Made by a program: the position numbers and the translations under genes. This document shows, piece by piece, positions 51,860 through 60,073 of a DNA stretch of 64,000 nucleotides. The DNA is taken from NCBI RefSeq assembly GCF_003060825.1, contig NZ_CP028922.1, forward strand, positions 2,277,001-2,341,000, given 5' to 3'. Every line of letters begins with the position of its first letter. The first letter of the stretch is position 1. The notes under the pieces are model-generated. The model was given only the letters and a program-made list of their open reading frames with translations, did no database searches and was not told the origin of the DNA. The DNA is from Paenibacillus sp. CAA11. Its GTDB lineage: Bacteria; Bacillota; Bacilli; Paenibacillales; Paenibacillaceae.

Positions 51860-54226
51860 ATGTCGAAATTTTTGTATAAGCTGGGAAAGAAGGCGTACGA
51901 CAAGCCGTGGTACTTTATTAGTGCCTGGATCCTCATATTAGGTGTCGTTATTGCGCTGCTCGGCATTAATGGGATGAGTGTAAGCTCTGATATGAAAATT
52001 GAGGGGACCGAGTCTCAGAAGGTGCTGGACAAGCTGGCAAAAGAACTGCCTGAGGCCTCTGGCGGTCAAGGCAGTGTGGTGTTTACAGTCCCTGATGGGG
52101 AACGCCTGGATACCCCGGAACGTGTCCAAGCGATTACGGAAGCGGTTAACAAGGTATACGGATTAGATTATGTAATTAATCCTGCCGAATTAGCTGCTGC
52201 AGCCGGAAGCGGATCAGCACAAGCTGATCAGACAGCGCAGGCTCAAGCACAGGCTCAAGCCGCCCAGGGAGGGAATACAGCAGGGTCAGAAAACGCTGCA
52301 CCAGCTGAAATGCCTCCTTACGGACCGCTTAAGGTGAATGGGTTACCTGTACCAGGTGTGTTAATAGCTACAGACGGCAGTGTTGCCCTGTTCCAATTCC
52401 AGTTCACTGTGCAGCAGACTTCACTTCCTAAAGGCGTTACGGACTCGGTTCTTGATGCCGTCACTGGAGTAGAACAGAACACAGATATTACTGCGCTGCC
52501 AAGTGATTCTCTGAAAACAACAGAAGCGCCGATTGGGACAAATGAGATCTTCGGACTGGTTATAGCGGCTATTGTCCTTATTGTAACACTCGGCTCCATC
52601 GTGGCCGCTGGATTGCCCCTTGTCACTGCGCTGTTCGGTGTGGGGATCGGCGTCGGCGGGGCATTCGCGATTTCCAGCTTCGTAGCCATGACCTCCTTCA
52701 CCCCTGTACTAGCCCTTATGGTCGGTCTGGCTGTAGGCATCGACTATGCGCTCTTTATTGTGAATCGTCAGCGCCGTCTTATTATGGACCAGCAGTTATC
52801 TGCGCGTGAAGCAGCAAGCCGGGCTGTCGGCACATCGGGAAGCGCCGTCTTCTTCGCGGGTTTAACCGTCATCATCGCTTTGTGTGGACTGCTCGTCATC
52901 GGTATCTCCTTCCTGAGCATGATGGCGATCGTAGCTTCTGTAACGGTGCTGCTTAACGTTCTGATTGCACTTACCATGCTACCGGCACTGCTTGGTCTGG
53001 TGGGTGAGCGAATCTGTTCGCGTAAGGCGCGTGAGAAGAGCCATGCCAAGGCGGCGAACAAAGAACATGGCGCTGCAAATGGCTGGATTAAGGGAATCGT
53101 GAAATTCCGCTGGCCTGTGATCATCGCTATTGTTGTTATTCTAGGCACAGCAGCTATACCGGTTGCCAAGATGGAGCTGGGAATGCCTTCAGGCGCTACG
53201 GCTAACTTGGATACATCTGCGCGGCAAAGCTATGACGCAATTTCCAAAGGCTTTGGTGAAGGATATAACGGTCCGCTTCTTATTGTGGCCGAGCCGAAAG
53301 ATCCTTCGGGTAAGATCACGACAGAGACGCTGTATGGTCTTGTCCAGGATATTCAGCAGGCCCAGAATGTGTCTGTCGTATCACCAATGGGTGTGAATAA
53401 GGACGGTAATGTGGCGATTCTGAGCCTAATTCCGAAAACAGGCCCGACGGATACCGTAACGAAAGATTTAGTACAGGAGCTGCGTGCTACCGATTCAGCA
53501 ATAGCTCAAAGCCATAACGTAACCCTTGGGGTTACAGGATTCACAGCAATTAATATTGATATGTCGTCCAAGCTTGCGGAAGTCTTCCCGATTTATATTG
53601 GTATCATTGTCGTTCTGTCTCTGATTATTCTGTTATTGGTATTCCGGTCGATCCTTGTTCCGATCAAAGCTACAGTCGGTTTCCTGCTCAGCGTGCTCGC
53701 TACCTTCGGAGTGACAACGGCCGTCTTCCAATGGGGATGGTTGAAGGAGCTCTTTGGTTTTGATACTGGCGGACCGCTGCTGAGCTTTATTCCGATCATA
53801 GTTACGGGGATTCTTTACGGATTAGCTATGGATTATCAGGTCTTCCTCGTGTCTTCTATGCGTGAATCCTATGTCCACGGACACCGGGGCAGACATAGTG
53901 TAGTTCACGGCTTTAATCTGGCCAGCAGGGTTGTTGTAGCGGCTGCAATTATCATGGTTTCGGTATTTGCAGGCTTCATCTTCTCGCATGATATTATGAT
54001 TAAGCAGATCGGTTTTGCGCTGGCCTTCGGTATTCTGATTGACGCATTCGTCGTGCGGATTACACTGGTTCCGGCAATCATGGCACTGTTTGGCGATAAA
54101 GCTTGGTGGCTGCCGAACTGGCTGGATCGCTTGCTGCCGAACCTTGATGTTGAAGGGGATAAGCTTATTGCAGAACTTAATGCCGGTGCTGCTAACGGCT
54201 CAAAAGGCTTACCGACCTCTCACTAG
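51860..54226 (+). CDS. MMPL/RND-type transporter
   Basis: A 788-residue transporter with the actinobacterial MmpL/YdfJ layout: a first membrane segment at 17-37, a ~165-residue extracytoplasmic loop, five membrane segments, a hydrophilic loop (~390-410), then a repeat of the same pattern. GLAVGIDYALFIVNRQRR and YGLAMDYQVFLVSSMRE are the duplicated proton-relay segments with paired Asp-Tyr. The first loop has an Ala/Gln-rich stretch (QTAQAQAQAQAAQGG) probably acting as a flexible insert. It likely exports lipids or drugs under control of the adjacent TetR protein. Confidence 0.92.
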   Translation: MSKFLYKLGKKAYDKPWYFISAWILILGVVIALLGINGMSVSSDMKIEGTESQKVLDKLAKELPEASGGQGSVVFTVPDGERLDTPERVQAITEAVNKVYGLDYVINPAELAAAAGSGSAQADQTAQAQAQAQAAQGGNTAGSENAAPAEMPPYGPLKVNGLPVPGVLIATDGSVALFQFQFTVQQTSLPKGVTDSVLDAVTGVEQNTDITALPSDSLKTTEAPIGTNEIFGLVIAAIVLIVTLGSIVAAGLPLVTALFGVGIGVGGAFAISSFVAMTSFTPVLALMVGLAVGIDYALFIVNRQRRLIMDQQLSAREAASRAVGTSGSAVFFAGLTVIIALCGLLVIGISFLSMMAIVASVTVLLNVLIALTMLPALLGLVGERICSRKAREKSHAKAANKEHGAANGWIKGIVKFRWPVIIAIVVILGTAAIPVAKMELGMPSGATANLDTSARQSYDAISKGFGEGYNGPLLIVAEPKDPSGKITTETLYGLVQDIQQAQNVSVVSPMGVNKDGNVAILSLIPKTGPTDTVTKDLVQELRATDSAIAQSHNVTLGVTGFTAINIDMSSKLAEVFPIYIGIIVVLSLIILLLVFRSILVPIKATVGFLLSVLATFGVTTAVFQWGWLKELFGFDTGGPLLSFIPIIVTGILYGLAMDYQVFLVSSMRESYVHGHRGRHSVVHGFNLASRVVVAAAIIMVSVFAGFIFSHDIMIKQIGFALAFGILIDAFVVRITLVPAIMALFGDKAWWLPNWLDRLLPNLDVEGDKLIAELNAGAANGSKGLPTSH

Positions 54227-54273
54227 TATGATCTTTACAAAAAAATGAATAATCTAACCCTATACTTAAAAAG

Positions 54274-54297
54274 GTCGCCGAAACGGCGGCTTTTTTT
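54274..54297 (+). terminator. Intrinsic terminator of tetR-mmpL
   Basis: GTCGCCG/CGGCGGC stem with an AAA loop, then seven Ts. Confidence 0.88.
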
Positions 54298-54327
54298 GTG
54301 TAAACAACACAGATTGGGTGCATCGAA

Positions 54328-54377
54328 TTGACGACTGAGTATATACTGTATATACTATATATATACAGTATATACTC
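54328..54377 (+). promoter_or_regulatory. Promoter with overlapping 17-bp inverted-repeat operator
   Basis: TTGACG (54328-54333), 17-base spacer, TATACT (54351-54356). A perfect 17-bp inverted repeat (54337-54353 with 54361-54377, 7-base centre) begins in the spacer and covers the -10 and start region. It precedes a YtrA-type GntR gene whose product probably binds it to repress the operon. Confidence 0.7.
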
Positions 54378-54405
54378 GATGAAATTTAGTGAGGTGTGAT
54401 CGGAC

Positions 54406-54789
54406 ATAAAAATTACAATATCGAACGCTTCAAGCGACCCGATTTATATACAGATCACGAACCAGATTAGACAAAGCATCTTGAGCGGTGAGCTGCACGC
54501 AGGAGACAGCCTGCCCTCCATTAGACAGTTAGCTAAGCTACTACAAGTCAGCGTAATTACGACGAAGCGTGCGTATGAAGAGCTGGAGAATGAGAAGCTG
54601 ATCGACTCCGTCTTAGGTAAAGGATGCTTTGTATCCGGTGCGAATAAAGACTTCATTCGGGAGCAGCGTATGAAACTGCTGGAAGAGAAAATGGTAGAAA
54701 TTATTCGAGAAAGCAGGGAGCTTAACATGAGTCAGAAGGAACTAATCGGGCATCTGAGTCTATTGTTTGAGGGGGAAGAGACAGAATGA
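54406..54789 (+). CDS. GntR family regulator, YtrA subfamily (apparent ATA start)
   Basis: A 127-residue repressor with the winged-helix GntR domain: DPIYIQITNQIRQSILSGEL, LPSIRQLAKLLQVSVITTKRAYEELENEKLI, GKGCFV, then a short dimer helix, which is the full YtrA-subfamily length. The reading frame is closed by a TGA at 54397, and no ATG, GTG or TTG occurs before residue 26. The codon where family members begin (MKI.ISN) is ATA at 54406, with GAGGTG nine bases upstream. A start at TTG 54481 would delete the first helix. It overlaps the ABC ATPase gene by four bases. Confidence 0.8.
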   Translation: MKITISNASSDPIYIQITNQIRQSILSGELHAGDSLPSIRQLAKLLQVSVITTKRAYEELENEKLIDSVLGKGCFVSGANKDFIREQRMKLLEEKMVEIIRESRELNMSQKELIGHLSLLFEGEETE

Positions 54790-55643
54790 ATGTGATTGAA
54801 ATACGCAATGTAACCAAAGCATATCCAGGGTTCACAATCGATAATTTATCTTTGGATGTAAAACAAGGCTATATTACAGGCTTAATTGGCCCAAATGGGG
54901 TTGGCAAAAGCACCTTGATCAAGATGATGATTGGCATGATTCAGCCTGACTCCGGGAACATAAAAATCCTTGGCCGTGATATGCCCAAGCAAGAAGTGGA
55001 AATTAAGCAGCGCATTGGTGTCGTTTCAGATGATTGTTTCTACTATGAGCATCTTACGATTCGTGAGATGGAGAGGATGATCGGACCATTCTATAAGCAG
55101 TGGAATCGCAAGAAGTTTAATGATTATCTTGAGCAATTTGGGCTGTCGCCCAAGAGCAAGATTGAGAATTTATCCAAGGGGATGAAGATTAAGTTCTCCC
55201 TCGCGGTAGCACTATCCCATGAGGCTGAGCTGCTGATCATGGATGAGCCTACCTCTGGACTAGATCCTGTGTTTAGAAGAGAGATGTTAGACCTGCTTGG
55301 GGATATGATTCAGGATGAGCGAAATTCGATTATTTTCTCCACTCATATTACGACGGATCTAGACCGTATTGCCGATTATGTCACCTTCATAAACCGCGGT
55401 AAACTTGTTATTCATCAAGCGAAAGATGAAATGCTCGACAGTTATGTCATTGTGAAGGGAGATGTCCGGCTCATTGATTCCGACATTAGAAATAACTTTA
55501 TCGGAATTCGAGAGACTCCTATAGGTTTTGAGGGCTTGGCAGGAGACAGACAGGAAGCTGTAAAGTGGTTTGGCAATGAGGTTATTTATGAAAAACCCTC
55601 ATTAGAAGACATCATGTATTTTACAGATAAAGGGAAGGTGTAA
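54786..55643 (+). CDS. ABC transporter ATP-binding protein (YtrB-like)
   Basis: A 285-residue ATPase of an ABC-2 exporter: Walker A GPNGVGKSTLIKMM, signature LSKGMKIKFSLAVALS (a K-rich variant of LSGGQ typical of YtrB/BcrA-like ATPases), Walker B LLIMDEPTSGLDP, H-loop STHI. Four-base overlap with the GntR gene and two-base gap to the permease gene show one operon. The homologous Bacillus system responds to cell-wall antibiotics; that is family knowledge and not shown here. Confidence 0.92.
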   Translation: MNVIEIRNVTKAYPGFTIDNLSLDVKQGYITGLIGPNGVGKSTLIKMMIGMIQPDSGNIKILGRDMPKQEVEIKQRIGVVSDDCFYYEHLTIREMERMIGPFYKQWNRKKFNDYLEQFGLSPKSKIENLSKGMKIKFSLAVALSHEAELLIMDEPTSGLDPVFRREMLDLLGDMIQDERNSIIFSTHITTDLDRIADYVTFINRGKLVIHQAKDEMLDSYVIVKGDVRLIDSDIRNNFIGIRETPIGFEGLAGDRQEAVKWFGNEVIYEKPSLEDIMYFTDKGKV

Positions 55644-55645
55644 AT

Positions 55646-56272
55646 ATGCTTAATTTGCTGCGTAAAGACTTGATCGCCTTAAAAAGCTCACTATGGATGG
55701 GATTTTTTTATCTGGCTGTATTTAGTTGCGCTTTTATACCCAAAAGTGAATTGTCCATTCACTTTGTAGGGATCTACACCGCTTTCGGCTTGATCAGTCT
55801 CGGCACCATGATAGATATCAAAAACCATAACCATCATTTTCTGGTGACACTTCCGGTCAACCGCAAGCATATTGTGCAAGCCAAATACGTAGCAGCCGTT
55901 ATTTTTGCGCTGTTTGGAGTCCTTGGTTCGTATGGGATTCACACGATCGCTAAATCGGCTATCCCGCAGCTTAATAAGCCAGATTATACGGTTCTGGATA
56001 TCCTGATCCCGGCCGGAGTTCTGCTGATCTTGATCTCCATTTATATGCCTCTTTTTTACGCACTTAGTAAAAAGGGGGCCGGAATTATTAATACCGTTTT
56101 CTTAATAGCCTTAATCATTCTGGCCCAGCCCACAGCCTATCTAATCAATATGTTGAATGAGAAAAGTGCAGCCCATGAACAAGCCTTGCTATTGATTCCA
56201 GTAGGCATCTTGCTGCTATTCATTGCTTCCTATTTCTTAACCATATATCTGTTTCGTAGAAAGGATCTATAA
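55646..56272 (+). CDS. ABC-2 transporter permease
   Basis: A 208-residue membrane protein with about six hydrophobic segments (LWMGFFYLAVFSCAFIP; YVAAVIFALFGVLGSYGI; ILIPAGVLLILISIYMPLFYAL; TVFLIALIILAQPTAYLI; LLLIPVGILLLFIASYFL). It pairs with the preceding ATPase. Start ATG with AAGGGAAGG upstream. Last gene of the GntR-ABC operon. Confidence 0.88.
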   Translation: MLNLLRKDLIALKSSLWMGFFYLAVFSCAFIPKSELSIHFVGIYTAFGLISLGTMIDIKNHNHHFLVTLPVNRKHIVQAKYVAAVIFALFGVLGSYGIHTIAKSAIPQLNKPDYTVLDILIPAGVLLILISIYMPLFYALSKKGAGIINTVFLIALIILAQPTAYLINMLNEKSAAHEQALLLIPVGILLLFIASYFLTIYLFRRKDL

Positions 56273-56366
56273 GGGGAGTGCCGGAAGATGCGCTTGACTA
56301 CAAATCTGCTAGATGAGATGATGTGTTGATCTTAATTCAGATGATTCATTGACTTCGAAATGAAAC

Positions 56367-56404
56367 AAGCCAAAGCATTCTGCCCAGCAGAACAGCTTTG
56401 GCTT
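56367..56404. terminator. Bidirectional terminator
   Basis: AAGCCAAAGC/GCTTTGGCTT stem with an inner TTCTG/CAGAA stem, between the convergent permease and Mn-catalase genes. Confidence 0.75.
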
Positions 56405-56437
56405 CTGGCGATATTCCTGTATAAGGTGTTTGGTTTC

Positions 56438-57292
56438 TTAAGCGTTCATATCGTACAAACCAGGGCTGTGTTCGTTAGGCATTTCTGGTAGGACAGGAAC
56501 CGGGAATCCTTGAGGAGGGTTGACGACTTCCAATGTTCCACCGTTGCGGCTTGGCGTTTGACCGCTGAATATTTCGCCGATTCGTGTAGAGTCTAGCCGG
56601 AAATTAAACTGTGCATTATGGAAGCCCATATCCACGTATTTTCGGCATTCTGGATATTTATTGATGTCATAGTTAGGAACAGGGAACAGTTTACCCCACT
56701 CGACTCCAAGTGTCTCAAGAGCTTTGGCGAATGCATTCTGATGTGCATTATCGCGGACGATCAGAAAGGCAAGCGTCTCGCGGAAAGTTTTATTCGTACT
56801 CATTTCATAAATCCGTGATTTCTGCAGCACTCCAGTTGATTCAAGTACAAGGTTGTCAAGCAGGTCACTGATCAGATTGCCATGACTGTATACATAGTTG
56901 CCGTTCCACGGATTTCCGGCTGCATCCACCGGTAATGAGCTTTGCGCCCCCATGATGAAATGGTGGGGATTGGCATGTTTAATTGCCTCTTGAAGAGGTG
57001 CTCCGTTCACTCCGCCGTTTCCTGGCGGCTCTTCTCCAGAACCGGTTAGCAGTTGGTTAATCGTATTCTGAACCAGTTCCACATGACTGATTTCCTCTAG
57101 AAATATTCCTTTTAGTAAATCCCGGTACTGAAGAGCATTCCCGCGGAAATTGCTGCTCTGGAAAAAGAACTGCATCATGGTCCGCATCTCGCCAAAGCGG
57201 CCGCCCAAAGTTTCTTGAAGCACCTTGGCTGCTTCCGGATCAGGCTTGTCCGGTACGATGATGTTTATCAAATCTTCTTTATAGAAGTACAA
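56438..57292 (-). CDS. Manganese catalase
   Basis: Non-heme di-manganese catalase of 284 residues that breaks down hydrogen peroxide. The four-helix ferritin-like core shows QETLGGRFGEMRTMMQFFFQS, KGIFLEEISHVELVQNTINQLL (E and ExxH metal ligands), LVLESTGVLQKSRIYEM and FLIVRDNAHQNAFAKALETLG (second E/H set). The C-terminal tail GGTLEVVNPPQGFPVPVLPEMPNEHSPGLY is typical of Bacillus spore-associated CotJC/YjqC-like and other Mn-catalases; its length favours the true catalase group. Start TTG with AAGGAGG seven bases upstream. Confidence 0.93.
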   Translation of the reverse strand: MYFYKEDLINIIVPDKPDPEAAKVLQETLGGRFGEMRTMMQFFFQSSNFRGNALQYRDLLKGIFLEEISHVELVQNTINQLLTGSGEEPPGNGGVNGAPLQEAIKHANPHHFIMGAQSSLPVDAAGNPWNGNYVYSHGNLISDLLDNLVLESTGVLQKSRIYEMSTNKTFRETLAFLIVRDNAHQNAFAKALETLGVEWGKLFPVPNYDINKYPECRKYVDMGFHNAQFNFRLDSTRIGEIFSGQTPSRNGGTLEVVNPPQGFPVPVLPEMPNEHSPGLYDMNA

Positions 57293-57438
57293 CAGATTTC
57301 CTCCTTGTCATAGCTGTATTTATTTCTTATACTTCATTTTGGTACAGACGCTGGGTAATTATGCGATGCATGAGAAACTCCATAATCATTTCCAGACTCA
57401 ATGACAGCTAGTTGTTGGAACGACAGGAGGAGCCTTGA

Positions 57439-58287
57439 GTGACCATTGAAGTTAAAGACGTTGTTTCCAGGAAAATTCTTAATGAGGCATCGGGCTATTT
57501 GGATATTGGATTCACACATTCCCTAAATCCTTATAGCGGTTGTGCATTTGCGTGCAAATATTGTTATGTCAGAGAGATGCCCATTCAACAGTTTAAGGAT
57601 ATGCCCTGGGGAGAATGGGTGGAGATCAAGACGAATGCAGTCGATATCTATAAGAGTGAAATGATCAAACTCCGCCGCAAAAGCAGTAAGGCTCATATTT
57701 TTATGTCTTCGGCTACGGATCCTTATCAACCTATTGAGCGCGAGGCTGGCATTACAAGAGCAATACTGGAAGCCATGCTGCAAGAGCCTCCTGATCTGCT
57801 GCAAATTCAGACCCGAAGTCCTCTGGTGACCAGGGATATTGACTTATTAACACAACTTAAGGATCAATGCCAAGTTCTAGTCTCGATGACGATTGAAACC
57901 GATCGAGAAGAGATCAAGCGCATTTTTGCCCCTTACGCACCTGGAATCAATATGCGATTAGAGGCATTAAAAAAAATTCATGATGCCGGCATTTATACTC
58001 AGGCCGCATTGTCTCCTGTGTTACCTTTTACCCCTCAATTCCCAACGGTCTTAGCAGAGATTGCGGATCGAATCTGGATCGACACCTTGAATATTGGAGA
58101 TGGTCGGAGCGGAAAACGCTCGGAGCGATTAGGCATGCCTCAGTTATTTAAGTCCCACGGCCTTTCGGAGTGGTACCGGAAGGATATCCATATCAGGGTC
58201 AAGAAATACTTCATGCGAAGCTATCCACCTGAGAAGATTCATGTTTCAAAGGAGGAAGCTTTTTGGGATGGTGGAGATCTAAAATAA
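57439..58287 (+). CDS. SPL-family radical SAM protein
   Basis: A 282-residue radical S-adenosylmethionine enzyme related to spore photoproduct lyase. The 4Fe-4S motif is C35-x3-C39-x2-C42 (SGCAFACKYCYVREMP). Other family segments are HIFMSSATDPYQPIE, LQIQTRSPLVTRDIDLL and VLVSMTIETDREEIKR. It is shorter than SplB (about 340) and belongs to the broader SPL-like group of unassigned function, so DNA repair is only one possibility. Start GTG with CAGGAGGAG upstream. Divergent from Mn-catalase. Confidence 0.88.
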   Translation: MTIEVKDVVSRKILNEASGYLDIGFTHSLNPYSGCAFACKYCYVREMPIQQFKDMPWGEWVEIKTNAVDIYKSEMIKLRRKSSKAHIFMSSATDPYQPIEREAGITRAILEAMLQEPPDLLQIQTRSPLVTRDIDLLTQLKDQCQVLVSMTIETDREEIKRIFAPYAPGINMRLEALKKIHDAGIYTQAALSPVLPFTPQFPTVLAEIADRIWIDTLNIGDGRSGKRSERLGMPQLFKSHGLSEWYRKDIHIRVKKYFMRSYPPEKIHVSKEEAFWDGGDLK

Positions 58288-58310
58288 AATAGTAAGGACG
58301 ATAAAATACA

Positions 58311-58745
58311 ATGAGGGAATGCTGCTTTAAAATAAATCTATCCTTAGAAGAAGCTAAAAAGCGCTATAGAGAATGGTCAAATGAAGATGTCCAATTTGAA
58401 ATAGATGAAGCTGGGATCTGCATGGCGGATTCAATTCAAATCTCTGAGGCAGAAGAGGGCTGGACCTATTTTATAGACTTTGAAGGTGAAGCATTCTTTG
58501 GCTTATCAAGAGAAGCCTGGATCAAGCTTGCAATGGATAGTTCTGTGATCTACGCGTATTATGATGAAAATTTCAATGCAGAGCTAGTTGTAATTGAAAA
58601 CGGCAAATTAATTCGAGAATTTGCACGTTATGAAGATGAGCCCGATGCGAATGCAGATTTCGGAGTATTAGCTTGTGAAGAGAGCTCGGCCATTGACGGA
58701 TGGGAGGATGTAGCAGATTACATAGAACAAGAACTGATCATATAA
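58311..58745 (+). CDS. Small acidic protein of unknown function
   Basis: A 144-residue soluble, acidic protein. Visible features are ISEAEEGWTYFIDFEGEAFFGLSREAW and IYAYYDENFNAELVVIENGKLIREFARYEDEPD. The style resembles small immunity-like or SMI1-associated proteins, but I recognise no family. The C-terminus EESSAIDGWEDVADYIEQELII is helical. The gene starts 24 bases after the radical SAM gene without a good ribosome binding site (AAGGACG at -15), so it is probably co-transcribed. Confidence 0.65.
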   Translation: MRECCFKINLSLEEAKKRYREWSNEDVQFEIDEAGICMADSIQISEAEEGWTYFIDFEGEAFFGLSREAWIKLAMDSSVIYAYYDENFNAELVVIENGKLIREFARYEDEPDANADFGVLACEESSAIDGWEDVADYIEQELII

Positions 58746-58772
58746 TTACTAATTTTCCCCACGAGGTGAGTA

Positions 58773-58949
58773 ATGGATTTACTGCTGCAAATCTGTTTAG
58801 CGGTCTTGTTGATTTTAGCGATTATCAGCATTATTGTTTTATTTGTTGACCCTAATTTTAAACATTGTCTTGTTGCCTTGATCATATCAACCAGCTTTTT
58901 TATATGTTTTCTTGTTTACATTCAGCAATTTTTAGGAAGGGGGATCTAA
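58773..58949 (+). CDS. Small two-helix membrane protein (58 aa)
   Basis: ATG with GAGGTG at proper spacing opens a 58-codon frame. Residues ~4-25 (LLQICLAVLLILAIISIIVLF) and ~32-52 (CLVALIISTSFFICFLVYI) are two hydrophobic helices with a short loop (VDPNFKH). It follows the acidic protein by 27 bases and precedes a terminator, so it is probably the last gene of that transcript. No family recognised; it may be a small toxin-like or regulatory membrane peptide. Confidence 0.55.
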   Translation: MDLLLQICLAVLLILAIISIIVLFVDPNFKHCLVALIISTSFFICFLVYIQQFLGRGI

Positions 58950-59034
58950 CCTTACTATTAACTAATAACCTTACATAACGAATACTCAGTTAATAAGATA
59001 CTGCAATCTGTCATATAGACAGTTATTTTAGAAG

Positions 59035-59082
59035 CAACCTAATCCCAACATGTAAAGGGGTTAGGTTGTTTTAATTTTTTTT
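59035..59082 (+). terminator. Intrinsic terminator
   Basis: CAACCTAATCCC/GGGGTTAGGTTG stem with a 10-base loop, then TTTTAATTTTTTTT. It ends the radical SAM-small protein transcript and faces a convergent AraC gene. Confidence 0.85.
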
Positions 59083-59105
59083 AACTATAGATTAGGCCAT
59101 ATTTT

Positions 59106-59960
59106 CTATTGAGCAGTAGAGAACTTACGAGAGATGTTCCTAAACTGTGTAGGTGATATCCCTTTTTTAGCTTTAAATTGCTTAAAAAAATAAGTGTCAT
59201 ACTCAAACCCAGTAGCGCGGGCAATATCATCAAGCTTCATATCTGTATGCGTTAAAAGCTCACACGCAACTTTCAACCGATGTGAAAGCAAGTAGCCTAT
59301 GGCTGTAGTTTCGCACCTTTCTTGAAATAACTTATTAAGAGTTACACGGTTGAGATGCGCGCAATTCGTCAAATCCTCTAAGGAAATCTTTCTCGTGTAG
59401 TTCGTGTGAATATATTCTAACACTAAGTCAACAGGGGACTGCTCTCGATTCTGATTTAAGTCCTCTAACAGCCCTAAAATCTGAATGAGGTATTTTTTTA
59501 TCCTGCATACCCAGCGTCTATCGCTTTGCGCTTGCACTTCCATACCAAGTATAAAAAACCACTCAAATAAAAGCGGAAATGCTTTTTCAGTTACACGAGG
59601 CATGCCAGAATATAGATGATCACGTTGAAAAAGTGAAAGCCCTGTTTGGATGCTCGGAACGCTTGGAAAGTACCCTTGAGTTTCAGAGAGGGCTACTGAA
59701 TTAAGAAATTCACGGTCAAAACTAAAGGATTGCGCAGCGAAAATACAATTCTGGGTGACTACCATATGATCATTTTCAGCCAAGCAAAGGACACCTGGAG
59801 CAACTATCGATATTGGATGTTCATTTAAGTTCCCATTCATGGTTCCAGATGTAATTAAAATTAGTGTAAGACGCTCTGGGTAAGGAAGATTAGTAAAGTC
59901 CTCGACTGCGATAAATTCAATATTTACGGAACGGTTTTTGTACCGGTCAATTTGCGGCAT
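59106..59960 (-). CDS. AraC-family regulator
   Basis: A 284-residue regulator with a variable N-terminal ligand domain (LTLILITSGTMNGNLNEH, APGVLCLAENDHMV) and a C-terminal AraC double helix-turn-helix (ISLEDLTNCAHLNRVTLNKLFQERCETTAIGYLLSHRL; LDDIARATGFEYDTYFFKQFKAKKGISPTQFR). It is divergent from the epoxide hydrolase gene with a 113-base shared promoter region, so it probably controls that gene. The ATG sits in GGTGAATACACTATG without a strong ribosome binding site. Confidence 0.9.
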   Translation of the reverse strand: MPQIDRYKNRSVNIEFIAVEDFTNLPYPERLTLILITSGTMNGNLNEHPISIVAPGVLCLAENDHMVVTQNCIFAAQSFSFDREFLNSVALSETQGYFPSVPSIQTGLSLFQRDHLYSGMPRVTEKAFPLLFEWFFILGMEVQAQSDRRWVCRIKKYLIQILGLLEDLNQNREQSPVDLVLEYIHTNYTRKISLEDLTNCAHLNRVTLNKLFQERCETTAIGYLLSHRLKVACELLTHTDMKLDDIARATGFEYDTYFFKQFKAKKGISPTQFRNISRKFSTAQ

Positions 59961-60073
59961 AGTGTATTCACCTTATCAAATAGTATAGTTAGATGCTTCA
60001 TTTTTTGCATTGTAGCACAGAAGTTCAAGGGATATTATTCGATGTAACACAACAATAGAGGAGGAAAATTAAG

